Below, piece after piece: positions 44,404 to 53,947 of a stretch of DNA of 64,000 nt. Where the stretch lies: the NCBI RefSeq assembly GCF_003994235.2, contig NZ_RYFG02000119.1, positions 62,001-126,000 on the forward strand, in the 5' to 3' direction. This DNA comes from Candidatus Methylobacter oryzae. Its GTDB lineage: Bacteria; Pseudomonadota; Gammaproteobacteria; Methylococcales; Methylomonadaceae. Position 1 is the stretch's first letter. Each line of letters begins with the position of its first letter. The notes below the pieces were generated by a model. The model made no database searches. It was not told where the DNA came from and saw only the letters and a program-made list of their open reading frames with translations. The position numbers and the translations under genes were made by a program.

Positions 44404-44870
44404 TCCTATAAATTCAGCTGATATAGCGGTTAAATATTATAAATACGCGGGAAGTGAGCGGCAATAATTTTGCCGCCAAGGCGGCTTTTAGCACAGCCTT
44501 AAACCATGAAAGCCCGACGGGCTTTATGCGATTCGGCTTCCGCAGGCTTTTTCCCGAAGCTTCGCTTGCCGATGTGTTAAGGGAAAGGGCGAGGCCTCCA
44601 CACAGCAAGTCAAGTTATGCGAATTGACGGCGATCCGTGAAGATCGGATTGATGTTTAAACTTTCTTGTAACTCAAGGTCTCACATCTTAAATATGCGGC
44701 CATCCGTGCGTCAGCAAATGCTGCCGGTGTTTCTAAGATCTGTAAGCTAGGGTTAAACAATGACCAAGAAAATCATAGATTTTTCCTGGTCTGTTTCTGT
44801 ATTGGCTGCCGCTTGCTAGGAAAGTAGAGCTTGCACTCTAAAATACTTGAAAAAACTTTAGCTGGATAAC
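44404..44870. other. Gene-free spacer between the unknown gene and rho
   Basis: A 467-base stretch with several hairpin-forming words, such as GCCGCCAAGGCGGC near 44473 and AAAGCCCGACGGGCTTT near 44507. A 64-codon open frame inside (44414-44608, minus) has the look of translated hairpin DNA, and I do not call it a gene. No RNA gene was recognised. Confidence 0.5.
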
Positions 44871-46127
44871 TTATCGCTTCATCGACTCAAAAAATTCGGC
44901 GTTCGTCTTAAAATCTCTAAGCTTGCCGATCAGGAATTCCGACGCTGCGGTTTCATCCATAGGTTGAAGAATTTTGCGTAAAATCCAGGTTTTTTGCAGC
45001 GTATCGGGATCGACCAAATATTCTTCACGGCGCGTGCCGGAACGGTTGATGTTAATTGCCGGGTAAATTCTTTTCTCGGCAATTTTGCGATCCAAGTGCA
45101 ACTCCATGTTGCCTGTGCCTTTAAATTCTTCGTAGATCACTTCGTCCATTCTTGAACCGGTATCAACCAGCGCGGTGGCAATAATCGTCAAGCTGCCGCC
45201 TTCTTCTATATTTCGCGCCGCACCAAAAAAGCGTTTCGGCTTTTCCAGCGCATTCGCGTCAACACCACCGGTTAATATCTTGCCAGATGAAGGTACGACA
45301 GTGTTATAAGCCCTCGCCAAACGCGTAATCGAGTCTAACAAGATGACTACATCGTGTTTATGTTCGACCAATCGACGCGCTTTTTCAATAACCATCTCGG
45401 CAACTTGTACATGCCGTGTTGCCGGTTCATCAAAGGTACTGGAAATAACTTCGCCGCGAACGCAACGCTCCATCTCCGTCACTTCTTCAGGGCGTTCATC
45501 TATCAATAAAACAATCAGGTAACACTCGGGATTCTGTTCCGCAATCGCCTGCGCCAGGCTTTGCATTATCATGGTTTTACCGGCTTTAGGCGGTGACACA
45601 ATCAAGCCGCGCTGGCCTTTGCCGATAGGTGCGATCAGATCGATCATCCGGCCGGTTAAATCTTCGCTGGTACCGTTGCCTTGTTCAAGAACAAACCGTT
45701 GCTTGGCAAATAACGGAGTCAGGTTTGAGAAAGTGATTTTGTTTTTGGTGTTTTCAGGGGGTTCAAAGTTGATCTGGTCAACCTTGAGCATTGCGAAATA
45801 TCGTTCGTTGTCCTTTGGAGGTCTAATCTTTCCGCTGATCGTGTCGCCGGTCTTTAAAGAAAATCGCCTGATTTGACTGGGTGAAACATAAATATCGTCA
45901 GGACCTGCTAAATATGAACAACCCGGTGTACGTAAAAAACCAAACCCATCCTGTAAAATTTCCAATACGCCATCACCTGATATATCGTCGCCGGCCTTTG
46001 CCTGTTTTTTCAGAATGGCAAAAATAAGGTCTTGCTTTCGCGATCTGGCGACATTTTCAAGGCCAAGCGACTCGGCAATCTCAATAACTTCACTTATTTG
46101 TTTTAGTTTTAACTCAGTTAGATTCAT
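44871..46127 (-). CDS. rho: Transcription termination factor Rho
   Basis: A 418-residue hexameric RNA helicase. The N-terminal Rho-N and cold-shock-like RNA-binding domain carries [29 protein letters not shown]. The ATPase domain has Walker A ([10 protein letters not shown]), Walker B ([16 protein letters not shown]) and the C-terminal [19 protein letters not shown]. It lies downstream of trxA on the same strand, as in E. coli. It has the usual length (419). Confidence 0.97.
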   Translation of the reverse strand: MNLTELKLKQISEVIEIAESLGLENVARSRKQDLIFAILKKQAKAGDDISGDGVLEILQDGFGFLRTPGCSYLAGPDDIYVSPSQIRRFSLKTGDTISGKIRPPKDNERYFAMLKVDQINFEPPENTKNKITFSNLTPLFAKQRFVLEQGNGTSEDLTGRMIDLIAPIGKGQRGLIVSPPKAGKTMIMQSLAQAIAEQNPECYLIVLLIDERPEEVTEMERCVRGEVISSTFDEPATRHVQVAEMVIEKARRLVEHKHDVVILLDSITRLARAYNTVVPSSGKILTGGVDANALEKPKRFFGAARNIEEGGSLTIIATALVDTGSRMDEVIYEEFKGTGNMELHLDRKIAEKRIYPAININRSGTRREEYLVDPDTLQKTWILRKILQPMDETAASEFLIGKLRDFKTNAEFFESMKR

Positions 46128-46263
46128 ATAAAAGATAACTCAAGGGAAAAGTATATGCGATGTGAAAACCGCAACTACTAGGACAGGGATAATTCAGGGG
46201 TGTAGTTTATCGGGTGATATGATTGGGTGCGCGTGACTATCGCACCGCTTAAGTTTAACTCAA

Positions 46264-46316
46264 GTACTCAGCCTAGTCCAACCTTTTGTAAAAGATGTAA
46301 ACTAGGCACTGAGTAG
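46264..46316 (-). terminator. Hairpin between trxA and rho
   Basis: TACTCAGCCTAGT (46265-46277) pairs with ACTAGGCACTGAGTA (46301-46315) with one small bulge. No U-tract follows in the trxA direction, so it may be a weak attenuator or processing site rather than a true terminator. Confidence 0.45.
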
Positions 46317-46326
46317 TGGGGCGAGT

Positions 46327-46653
46327 TTAAATATTGCTGTCTATAAACTTGGCAAGTTCTGATTTTGACAATGCGCCTACTTTTGTCGCTTCCACTTCGC
46401 CGTCCTTAAACAGCATTAATGTTGGAATGCCGCGTACGCCGTAGTGTTGGGGAGTTTCCGGGTTTTCGTCTATATTTAATTTTACGACGGTTAATTTACC
46501 CGCATAATCTTCGGCAATAGCGTCCAGAATCGGCGCAATCATTTTGCAAGGTCCGCACCATTCAGCCCAATAGTCAACCAGTACGGGACCCGCAGCTTTA
46601 ATAACAGCTTCGTTAAACTCACTATCGCTTACATGAAGGACTGAATCGCTCAC
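46327..46653 (-). CDS. trxA: Thioredoxin 1
   Basis: A 108-residue disulfide reductase with the WCGPC active site (32-36) and cis-Pro segment RGIPTLMLF. The start is GTG 46653 ([12 protein letters not shown]), placed by a GGAGA ribosome site and the standard E. coli-like N-terminus; the frame is open further upstream to 46713. It is divergent from rhlB and followed by rho. Confidence 0.95.
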   Translation of the reverse strand: MSDSVLHVSDSEFNEAVIKAAGPVLVDYWAEWCGPCKMIAPILDAIAEDYAGKLTVVKLNIDENPETPQHYGVRGIPTLMLFKDGEVEATKVGALSKSELAKFIDSNI

Positions 46654-46750
46654 TTTTTTTCTCCAATTGTTAAAATCAAAACTATAGGAGGGATGACGCT
46701 GGTAGTCAATCAATTTCAGCTGTTTTGATTTTTACGTTATGCTATAGCTT

Positions 46751-48076
46751 ATGAATAATACACATTTAACCCAAACTCGCTTCAGCAATCTTGAATTATC
46801 CGATTCCATCTTACGCAGCTTGAAAGATGCCGGCTTCGATCACTGTACTCCGATACAAAGACAAGCCTTGCCCCTGTTGTTACGGGACAAGGATATTGCG
46901 GGACAAGCTCAAACCGGAACCGGCAAAACCGCCACTTTTTTGCTGGCCACTTTTCAGCATCTGATCAATGATAACGAATCTATTGATACGGAAGCACAAA
47001 CCGACGACGGCACGGATTCAAAAGGTCAAACGTCAAAAGCCGTTGCCAAAAATAAAAAAATTAAAAATCCAAGAGCCATTATTCTTGCACCGACCCGTGA
47101 GCTGGCTATTCAAATCCATAAAGACGCCTTGCAACTGGGCAAGCATCTTAATTTTAAATTCGCGCTGATATACGGCGGCACCGATTATCAAAAGCAACTG
47201 GACAGCATCAAATCCAACGTCGATATTATCATCGGCACGCCGGGGCGCATCATCGACTTCTACCGGCAAAACGCGTTCACTCTGGATAACGTGAAAGTCA
47301 CAGTGATGGACGAAGCCGACCGCATGTTCGACCTGGGCTTTATTAAAGACATACGCTACTTGCTGCGACGCATGCCGCCGCCGGATCAGCGCTTGAATAT
47401 GCTGTTCTCGGCGACTTTATCTTACAAAGTAACCGAGCTGGCTTACGAGCATATGAACAACCCGGTGTTGATTCGTATCGAGACCGAGGAAGTTACATCC
47501 AAAGCCATCCAGCAAAGCGCATACTGTCCGTCGAATGAACAGAAAGTTCCGTTATTGGTCGGCATATTGAACCAGCATAAGCCGCAACGCAGCATTATTT
47601 TTGTGAATACCAAGCGCTGTGCCGAATACCTCAATGACACTTTGAATGCTAACGGCTATAAAACTGCCGCACTGAGCGGCGATGTGCCGCAGGAGAAACG
47701 CCAGCGCTTGTTAAGTGATTTCCAGGAAAACAAAATCACTTTGTTGATAGCGACCGATGTTGCGGCCAGAGGCCTGCATATTGCCGATGTTTCCCATGTC
47801 TTTAATTACGACCTGCCGCAGGATGTGGAAGATTATGTACACAGGATTGGCCGTACTGCGCGCTTTGGCGCGAGCGGCGTCGCGATCAGTTTTATTTGCG
47901 AGGAATATGCTTATTCAATGCCCGATATCGAAGAGTATATTGAGCAGAAGATTCCGGTCCTGCCTATTACCGATGATCTTTTAGCCAAAGTTGTAAAGCC
48001 GGAAAGAAGGCCTGAGAAACCCAAAACCGACTATCAGGGCAGACAACGGCGCCCACGCCAAGAAAAAAGAGCGTAG
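46751..48076 (+). CDS. rhlB: ATP-dependent RNA helicase RhlB
   Basis: A 441-residue DEAD-box helicase. Motifs in order are the Q motif (CTPIQRQALPLLL), Walker A AQTGTGKTA, Ia PTRELAIQ, II VMDEADRMFDLGF, III SATL, V ATDVAARGLHI and VI HRIGRTARFG. A ~20-residue polar insert (about 79-100) lies between motifs I and Ia, and the C-terminus is basic. RhlB unwinds RNA for the degradosome in E. coli. The gene order rhlB / trxA-rho supports the name. Confidence 0.92.
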   Translation: MNNTHLTQTRFSNLELSDSILRSLKDAGFDHCTPIQRQALPLLLRDKDIAGQAQTGTGKTATFLLATFQHLINDNESIDTEAQTDDGTDSKGQTSKAVAKNKKIKNPRAIILAPTRELAIQIHKDALQLGKHLNFKFALIYGGTDYQKQLDSIKSNVDIIIGTPGRIIDFYRQNAFTLDNVKVTVMDEADRMFDLGFIKDIRYLLRRMPPPDQRLNMLFSATLSYKVTELAYEHMNNPVLIRIETEEVTSKAIQQSAYCPSNEQKVPLLVGILNQHKPQRSIIFVNTKRCAEYLNDTLNANGYKTAALSGDVPQEKRQRLLSDFQENKITLLIATDVAARGLHIADVSHVFNYDLPQDVEDYVHRIGRTARFGASGVAISFICEEYAYSMPDIEEYIEQKIPVLPITDDLLAKVVKPERRPEKPKTDYQGRQRRPRQEKRA

Positions 48077-48099
48077 ATTGGAGGCGTTAGCGGGATATG

Positions 48100-48156
48100 A
48101 GACCTTCCAGGTTTTTACTGGAGCCATCCATGGCAGTCGTAAAACCTGGAAGGTCT
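48100..48156. repeat. Inverted repeat with AGACCTTCCAGGTTTT arms
   Basis: There are two perfect 16-base arms at 48100-48115 and 48141-48156. They enclose 25 bases with a palindromic centre (GCCATCCATGGC). It looks like a small interspersed element. A second inverted repeat (AACTTAT...ATAAGTT) follows near 48198-48219. Confidence 0.75.
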
Positions 48157-48249
48157 GACTCGTAGCGTTTTCGACAGATGAAAACTTGTGCCGAACTTAT
48201 ACCCAAAGGGCATAAGTTTCGTTGGCCAGACAAGCTGCTCAACTCAGCT

Positions 48250-48906
48250 TTATAATCCCAACATCAACTCTCGAAAATCCTCGATAGCGGGATAACCGGC
48301 TATCTCTCTTTTCGGCAACTTCGTATCGGGCTTACTGACAGCAATTAAATGCGCGATGCCGAATTGCTTGGCTGAGTTCAAAACCGACAAACTATCGTCG
48401 ATCAACAGCGAGTTTTGCTTTTCAAACGGTATGCGCTGTTGCAGCAGACGCCAAAAATCGGCATGTTCTTTCGGGAAGCCCAAATCGTGCGAACTGATAA
48501 TTTCGTCGAAAAAACGGTGTAAGCAGGTTTTTTCCATCTTAAGTCCCAAACTGCCCCGGTGTGCGTTGGTGACCAGATACACCTTTTTCGGCGAACGATG
48601 AGCTTTTTCCAAAAACTCTGTAACATGCGGCAACACGGCAATTAATCCGGAAATCTCCGCTTTCAGTCCGGCAATATCCAACGCTAAAACATCGCTCCAA
48701 TAATCCAGGCAATACCATTCCAACTTGCCTTCCATACTTTTAAAGCGCGGCTGCAACTGCTGTTTTGCTTCTTCTATCGACAAGCCTTGTTTTTCGGCAA
48801 ATTTAAGAGGCACAAACTCTTTCCAGAAATGATTATCGAAGTTCAAATCCAGCAGCGTTCCGTCCATATCCAGCAAAACGGTATCAATTTTTTTCCAATC
48901 AATCAT
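48250..48906 (-). CDS. yrfG: HAD-family nucleotidase YrfG-like (GMP/IMP nucleotidase)
   Basis: A 218-residue HAD hydrolase with motif I DMDGTLLDLNFDNHFWKEFVP, motif II TNAH, and motif III/IV in GFPKEHADFWRLLQQ and SLLIDDSLSVLNSAKQFG. It removes phosphate from purine mononucleotides in E. coli. ATG 48906 gives the family start (MIDWKKIDTVLLDMDG). It is divergent from nudE, as these genes are close neighbours in enterics. Confidence 0.88.
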   Translation of the reverse strand: MIDWKKIDTVLLDMDGTLLDLNFDNHFWKEFVPLKFAEKQGLSIEEAKQQLQPRFKSMEGKLEWYCLDYWSDVLALDIAGLKAEISGLIAVLPHVTEFLEKAHRSPKKVYLVTNAHRGSLGLKMEKTCLHRFFDEIISSHDLGFPKEHADFWRLLQQRIPFEKQNSLLIDDSLSVLNSAKQFGIAHLIAVSKPDTKLPKREIAGYPAIEDFRELMLGL

Positions 48907-48948
48907 CGGAGTGTTATATTTGCAAAAAATAGTTAATAACATAGCACA

Positions 48949-49503
48949 ATGGCTGAAAGACCTACCATCCTTAACAAAACAACCGTCGCTACCAGCCGAT
49001 TATTCCGTATTGAATCGCTGGAGATCAAGTTCAGCAATGGCGAACTGCGCAGCTACGAACGCTTAGCACGTAGCAGGCCGGGTAGCGCAGTGCTGGTTAT
49101 ACCGATGCTGGATGCTGAAACGGTGCTGTTAATCAGGGAATATTCCGCCGGAGTGCATCGTTATGAACTGGGCTTGCCGAAGGGTAAGACCGACGCCGGC
49201 GAGTCGTACTTTGAAGCAGCAAACCGTGAATTAAAAGAGGAAGTCGGCTTTGGCGCCAGAAACCTGCATCATTTAAGCTCTTTTTCCCTCGCGCCGTCCT
49301 ATTTGGAACACATGACCGAAATCATCATCGCCCAGGATTTGTATGCCGAAAAGCTGGAAGGCGACGAGCCCGAAGAATTGGAAGTTGTGCCGTGGAAATT
49401 AAGCCGCATTAATGAATTGCTAGCGACCGGGGAATGTACCGAAGCCCGCTCAATTGCCGCGCTGTTTATGGCTTTGGAATATTTTAAAAGCGCGTCCGGC
49501 TAA
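48949..49503 (+). CDS. nudE: ADP compounds hydrolase NudE
   Basis: A 184-residue Nudix enzyme. The Nudix box is complete (G-KTDAG-E-SYFEAAN-RE-L-K-EEVG-F). It cleaves ADP-ribose, NADH and related dinucleotides in E. coli. The SLAPSYLEHMTEIIIAQDLY block and length agree with NudE. Confidence 0.92.
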   Translation: MAERPTILNKTTVATSRLFRIESLEIKFSNGELRSYERLARSRPGSAVLVIPMLDAETVLLIREYSAGVHRYELGLPKGKTDAGESYFEAANRELKEEVGFGARNLHHLSSFSLAPSYLEHMTEIIIAQDLYAEKLEGDEPEELEVVPWKLSRINELLATGECTEARSIAALFMALEYFKSASG

Positions 49504-49546
49504 ATAAGACCGGAAAAGCTCTCTTGAACCCACTTTATTCCGGCCT
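49504..49546. repeat. AGGCCGGAATAA repeat, copy 3 (inverted)
   Basis: TTTATTCCGGCCTA near 49532-49545 is the reverse of the conserved word, with ACCGGAAAAG at the other end forming an inverted partner. It fills the gap between convergent nudE and batD, where it may act as a bidirectional terminator. Confidence 0.5.
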
Positions 49547-49549
49547 ACA

Positions 49550-51247
49550 TCACAACCGATAAAGCGGCTCCAATTTATCGTCTTCGGTAACCGCCATTCT
49601 TTCCCTGGCTTTATTTTCAACAAAAGCCTGGAACAATTTTTTGCCCTGCCACTGATCGGCTCCGTTGCCATACAGAGTCTGGCTCAAATACCGGATTTCA
49701 TCCCTTAACCTGGCATCGCTTAGGTCGGCAATAGCGCCTAGATTCACCACGCCGTATTTTTGCCGTCCCCAAGCCAGCAATGCGTCCTTGGCCGCCATGG
49801 CATTATTATCGGCACAAGCTTTTTTCAGCTTTTTGATATTGTCTTCTAAACGGATTTCGACAGGGCTTTTCTCGACTACCGATTTCTTGGCCGGACGTTT
49901 GACCAGGAAATAAGCCAACGTCGCCAGCCAACCGCTGCCGAAGAATAAAGCTATCCAAAACCAAATATTTTGCTGCTGGGGCTGTGCGGCAACCGGCGCG
50001 GATGGTTCGATTTTTGGAGGTTGTTGTTCCGCTACCCGGGCCTCCGGTGCGGCGGGCATTTGTTCAGCGCCAACCGCATCCAATACCGTAATCCGGGTTT
50101 CCGGGATTCTGGCTATTTCCATTTTTTGGCTTTGGCTGTTAAACCAGGGAATTTCTATGGCGGGCAATTTATAAAAACCGGCTTTCGACGGAATGATAGC
50201 TATTTTTTCTTCCCTAAAAGCAATCAGGCCTTCCGGTTTTTTCTGCTCCTGCAACACCGGCTGATCGGGATAAGTTTTTAGCTGAATATCGATTTTACCG
50301 GTATTCAGCTCGGGCAATTGGCCGACCGTTGCACCTTTTGCCAGCAATGTTAAGGTCCTGGTCAAAGGTTCGCCGACTTTCATCTGCTGATTATCGCCCG
50401 ACCATTCCTCCTTTAAAACCAGTTGTTCGGCAGAAAGCCAGTGATTGCCGGTAAAAGTTGCCGGAGCCGGCTTTACATTCAGCGTCACCGGTTTGGATAA
50501 GATTTTCTTGGTTTTGGTCATCTGCGAATTAAAAAAACCGTTAAAATTCGGACGCGTATTAGCGACGACTTCCGCCGACAATACCAACGGCTTAATCGTT
50601 AATGAGCCGCTTTTTTGCGGAAAAATCGCGTATTTGCGCTCAGTGATCACATAATTCACCCCGTTAACCTGGGTCGTATAATTATTGTCGTCGCCGAGTT
50701 TTTCCACCACGGCATCGCCCAGTTCCGGCTCACTCAAAGTAGCCTGGGCGATTTCAACTCTTCTGTATAACTTGACGGTATAAAGAACCTGGGACTGCAC
50801 ATAGGGGCTTTCCGGCGTTACCTCAACCTCTAAAAACAAATCATCGTCGGTGTTAAAGGCTTTATTCGCGGAAGCCTGGGTAATCAAAATGCTTGCCGGC
50901 CGGCTGACATCCTTGCCGAAGCTTATTTGCGGAACAATTAAACTGCCGGTTCGTTTGGCCATCACGTTAACCGTCCACTGTATGGTCTTGCTGGACTGCC
51001 CGTTAATCCATGACGAACTGCTGCTCTGGCTTTGGCCAAGCACCTCGAAATCCTGCTCCAGCGGACTGAAATCGGGATCGCTGTCCGGCGTTTCATCGGC
51101 GCTGAAAATGATCTGAAAAGACTCGTCCAGGCTGACCGGGTTGCGGTCGAACGACACGCCGATTTGCGCGGCAAATACGTTGACCGGAGCAAAATTCAGC
51201 AGCAACAACAGAAAAAATAATTTTTTTATAAAATTCATGTTCATCAT
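49550..51247 (-). CDS. batD: BatD-family protein
   Basis: A 565-residue protein with a signal peptide (residues ~3-27). Several immunoglobulin-like beta domains follow (GVSFDRNPVSLDESFQIIFSADE; YVQSQVLYTVKLYRRVEIAQATLSEPE), then a membrane helix near 425-445 and a cytoplasmic helical tail. BatD accompanies MoxR/BatA/BatB in Bacteroides-type aerotolerance operons; the molecular role is unsettled. It is the last gene of the operon, separated from batB by the PfkB gene. Confidence 0.85.
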   Translation of the reverse strand: MMNMNFIKKLFFLLLLLNFAPVNVFAAQIGVSFDRNPVSLDESFQIIFSADETPDSDPDFSPLEQDFEVLGQSQSSSSSWINGQSSKTIQWTVNVMAKRTGSLIVPQISFGKDVSRPASILITQASANKAFNTDDDLFLEVEVTPESPYVQSQVLYTVKLYRRVEIAQATLSEPELGDAVVEKLGDDNNYTTQVNGVNYVITERKYAIFPQKSGSLTIKPLVLSAEVVANTRPNFNGFFNSQMTKTKKILSKPVTLNVKPAPATFTGNHWLSAEQLVLKEEWSGDNQQMKVGEPLTRTLTLLAKGATVGQLPELNTGKIDIQLKTYPDQPVLQEQKKPEGLIAFREEKIAIIPSKAGFYKLPAIEIPWFNSQSQKMEIARIPETRITVLDAVGAEQMPAAPEARVAEQQPPKIEPSAPVAAQPQQQNIWFWIALFFGSGWLATLAYFLVKRPAKKSVVEKSPVEIRLEDNIKKLKKACADNNAMAAKDALLAWGRQKYGVVNLGAIADLSDARLRDEIRYLSQTLYGNGADQWQGKKLFQAFVENKARERMAVTEDDKLEPLYRL

Positions 51248-51252
51248 ATTGA

Positions 51253-52143
51253 TTAATCAAGATTCCAGGCGTCTATAAACGGCCGGTAAAAATTCAAATC
51301 CTGGACCGTAGCGCCTCTTTGCGTGACCAGGGCGGACGCGAACGATTGGGCCCGCTGCATCGTCAGTTGTAACGGCCAATTCAACTGCATGCCCAGCAAT
51401 AACACTGCGGCAAATGCGTCACCGGCGCCGACGGTGTCGGCTACCGTCAAACCGGATTCCGGCGCAACTTCAATAAATTCACCGGCTTGGCCGATTGCCG
51501 CCGCCCCCCTGCTAGCGCAAGTGACCACCAGAACCTCCAATTGATGTTGCGCCAAAAACAAACGCATTGCCTCTGTTAAGGTGTTTTGCTGCGGCGCCAA
51601 GTGCGCCAATTCTTCATGATTCAGCTTGGCCCAATGCGCATTGTCGAGCCAGCCGTTGACAGCGTCTTTCTGCCACCACGGCGCTCGCAAATTCACATCG
51701 ATAAAAATTTTGCCCTGATGATGCGCGATTAAATCGTGCAATGCCGATTGCGAAGCGCGGTTGCGCAAGGCCAAGGTGCCGTGATACAGAATGCTGAACT
51801 GCTGGTCTGCAAGCAATTGCTGCGCATTAATAAAATCGTAGGCTTGGTCGGCTAAAATTTCATAGTCCGGTTCGCCATTATTGATAGTGACTTGCACGGT
51901 TCCGGTAGGATAATCGGGATCGCAAGCCAGGTTTTCAACAGCCATGCCCCAAGCCTGCATGGCTTGCCTGATTTTATCGCCTTTCCGGTCATTGCCTACC
52001 CGGCTGATAAAACGGGGCAACTGCTTAAAGGCTTGCAGATGCCAAGCCACGTTAAAAGGCGCGCCACCTAATATTTGCCGGCCGTCCGGAAATTGATCGA
52101 ACAGCGCTTCGCCGAAGATCGCGATTTGTTTATTAGTAACCAT
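51253..52143 (-). CDS. PfkB-family carbohydrate kinase
   Basis: A 296-residue kinase of the ribokinase fold. It carries the N-terminal block FDQFPDGRQILGGAPFNVAWHLQAF, the glycine-asparagine region, and the C-terminal signature TVADTVGAGDAFAAVLLLG with catalytic Asp. ATG 52143 (MVTNKQIAIFGEAL) gives the standard start, overlapping batB by 11 bases. It resembles fructokinases, but the substrate is not certain. Its place between batB and batD is unexpected, and the close packing suggests co-transcription. Confidence 0.88.
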   Translation of the reverse strand: MVTNKQIAIFGEALFDQFPDGRQILGGAPFNVAWHLQAFKQLPRFISRVGNDRKGDKIRQAMQAWGMAVENLACDPDYPTGTVQVTINNGEPDYEILADQAYDFINAQQLLADQQFSILYHGTLALRNRASQSALHDLIAHHQGKIFIDVNLRAPWWQKDAVNGWLDNAHWAKLNHEELAHLAPQQNTLTEAMRLFLAQHQLEVLVVTCASRGAAAIGQAGEFIEVAPESGLTVADTVGAGDAFAAVLLLGMQLNWPLQLTMQRAQSFASALVTQRGATVQDLNFYRPFIDAWNLD

Positions 52144-53947
52144 CGCTATTACCGCCGGATTGACGGCCACGCTGCCCGTATTGATATTTAAACTTGCGTT
52201 TTAACAAGCCTGACGGATCGTCGGGGATTCTTTTGAGCCATTGTTCATTCGCTTGCTGCTGTTCATCCGATGGTTGGGCCTCAACAGGCGTTTGCTCCTT
52301 GGCTTGCTCCTTATTCTGTTGATCTTTGCCCTGTTCGGCTTGTTCAGGTTTTTCGGATTCCGGCTTTTTGTCCTCGGCTTTATCTTGTTGTTGATTTTGT
52401 TCGGATTGCTGTTTATCCGATTGCTTTTGCTCCGGCTTTTGTTCGGGTTTTTCCTCGTTATTACTTTGATCCGGCTTTTGGTCCTGATTCTGCTCGCCGG
52501 ATTTTCCTGATTGTCGGTCTTCCTTGTTTTGCTGGGAATCGTCTTTGGATTGCTGTTTATCGTCCTGCTGTTGATTCTGTTGTTTTTGCTTTTCCAGTTC
52601 TTTTTCTACGACTTCCTTGTTATGTTTGGCGTCGCTATCGTTGGGGTTTATTGCTAGGGCTTTTTCATAAGCTTTAACCGCTTCTGCCAACTGGCCTGCT
52701 TTTGCCAGCGCATTGCCTTCGTTGTAAGCACTATTGGCCGACTTGCTGTTTTTCAGGTCTTCCAGCGCCTTATCGTAGTTGCCCGCTTTGTAATTAGCTG
52801 CCGCTTTCCAATCCGGGTTCTCAAATTGCTCGGCTGCTTTCGCATAGTCCTGCTTTTTATAAGCTTGCTGAGCCTGTTGATCCTTGGTTTGCCATAAATC
52901 CTGCCAACCCAACGCATAACTGTTTTTAGGCAACGGCAAGATTAGCAAGAAGATGAAACACAACAGGCCTTTCCTGAACGTCAACGCCGCTAACGGTAAA
53001 ACCGCCAACAACAACCAAGGACCTTTTTCGGCCCATTGATCCAACAATAAACTATCGTTTTGCTTGCCCTGCTGCTGCATGGATTTATCGACATTCGCCA
53101 GCAAGCGTTGAATGTCCGCGTCATTCGCCGTTATGGTTTGATAAACGCCATGTCCCAGCTGCGCCAATTTTGCGAGCTCGCCGGAATTCAATTTGGGTAC
53201 GACAATATTGCCGCTCTGGTCTTTAAGAAAACCGCCTTCAGGCGCTGCAATCGGCGCGCCTTCATCGGTGCCGACGCCTAATATCGATAACGGGTACTGA
53301 TCCAGCGACTTTACCGTATCCAGGACTTTATCCGGATCAACGCCGTCGGTAACCAGCAGTATCTGGCCTTTTTGCAGGCCCGCCTGTTTAAAAAGTTCTA
53401 CGGCTTTTTCCAGTGCCAACTCGGTATTGCTGCCTTGGCTGGGCATAATGTCGGTATTCAAAGCCGACAGTTGGCTGTCTATCGTCTCGGTATCGTCGGT
53501 CAACGGCGTCACGGTAAACGCATCGCCGGCATAAACCAGCAACGCGGTCTGGCCGTCTTTGCGCTGTTTTAAAATATCGGCAATTTTATAGCGCGCCATC
53601 ATCAAACGGCTGGGCTTAATATCGGCCGCGTCCATCGACCGGGACAAGTCCAGCGCAATAATCAAGGCCGATTCGTTTCTAAATACCGGCGAGGGCAAAC
53701 GCTCCCATGTTGGCCCGGCCAACGCAACGATCGCCAGCAGTGCGGCAACGGCTCCGCTTGTTAACGGCCAGCGGCTTTGGCTGACCGGCTTTTCCTGCAA
53801 TATATAAGGTAACAGCGCGGCATCGCATACTGCCGACCAATTGCCTTTATTAAGTTTATTTCTGAGCATTAAAACCACTATCACCAGATAAGGTATCAAC
53901 GCCAGCAGCCAGTACGGCCTGATAAAATGAAATTCGGCTATGTTCAT
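52133..53947 (-). CDS. VWA domain and TPR protein (BatB-BatC fusion)
   Basis: A 604-residue protein. Two N-terminal membrane helices precede a von Willebrand A domain with the MIDAS motif DLSRSMD (ALIIALDLSRSMDAADIKPSR) and TDG. Another helix near 320-345 leads to TPR repeats (EGNALAKAGQLAEAVKAYEKALAINPNDSDAKHNKEV). A long Gln/Lys/Glu/Asp-rich tail (about 455-570) follows. BatB and BatC are separate genes in many genomes; here both parts form one polypeptide. It overlaps batA by four bases. Confidence 0.87.
   Translation of the reverse strand: MNIAEFHFIRPYWLLALIPYLVIVVLMLRNKLNKGNWSAVCDAALLPYILQEKPVSQSRWPLTSGAVAALLAIVALAGPTWERLPSPVFRNESALIIALDLSRSMDAADIKPSRLMMARYKIADILKQRKDGQTALLVYAGDAFTVTPLTDDTETIDSQLSALNTDIMPSQGSNTELALEKAVELFKQAGLQKGQILLVTDGVDPDKVLDTVKSLDQYPLSILGVGTDEGAPIAAPEGGFLKDQSGNIVVPKLNSGELAKLAQLGHGVYQTITANDADIQRLLANVDKSMQQQGKQNDSLLLDQWAEKGPWLLLAVLPLAALTFRKGLLCFIFLLILPLPKNSYALGWQDLWQTKDQQAQQAYKKQDYAKAAEQFENPDWKAAANYKAGNYDKALEDLKNSKSANSAYNEGNALAKAGQLAEAVKAYEKALAINPNDSDAKHNKEVVEKELEKQKQQNQQQDDKQQSKDDSQQNKEDRQSGKSGEQNQDQKPDQSNNEEKPEQKPEQKQSDKQQSEQNQQQDKAEDKKPESEKPEQAEQGKDQQNKEQAKEQTPVEAQPSDEQQQANEQWLKRIPDDPSGLLKRKFKYQYGQRGRQSGGNSDGY

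Noticed and set aside
44414-44608. A 64-codon open frame between the unknown gene and rho
   Set aside because: It overlaps hairpin-rich intergenic sequence, has no ribosome site and no recognisable domain. The translation looks like read-through of palindromic DNA.
46264-46316. A riboswitch or small RNA between trxA and rho
   Set aside because: Only one simple hairpin is visible; no conserved riboswitch core or independent promoter was recognised.
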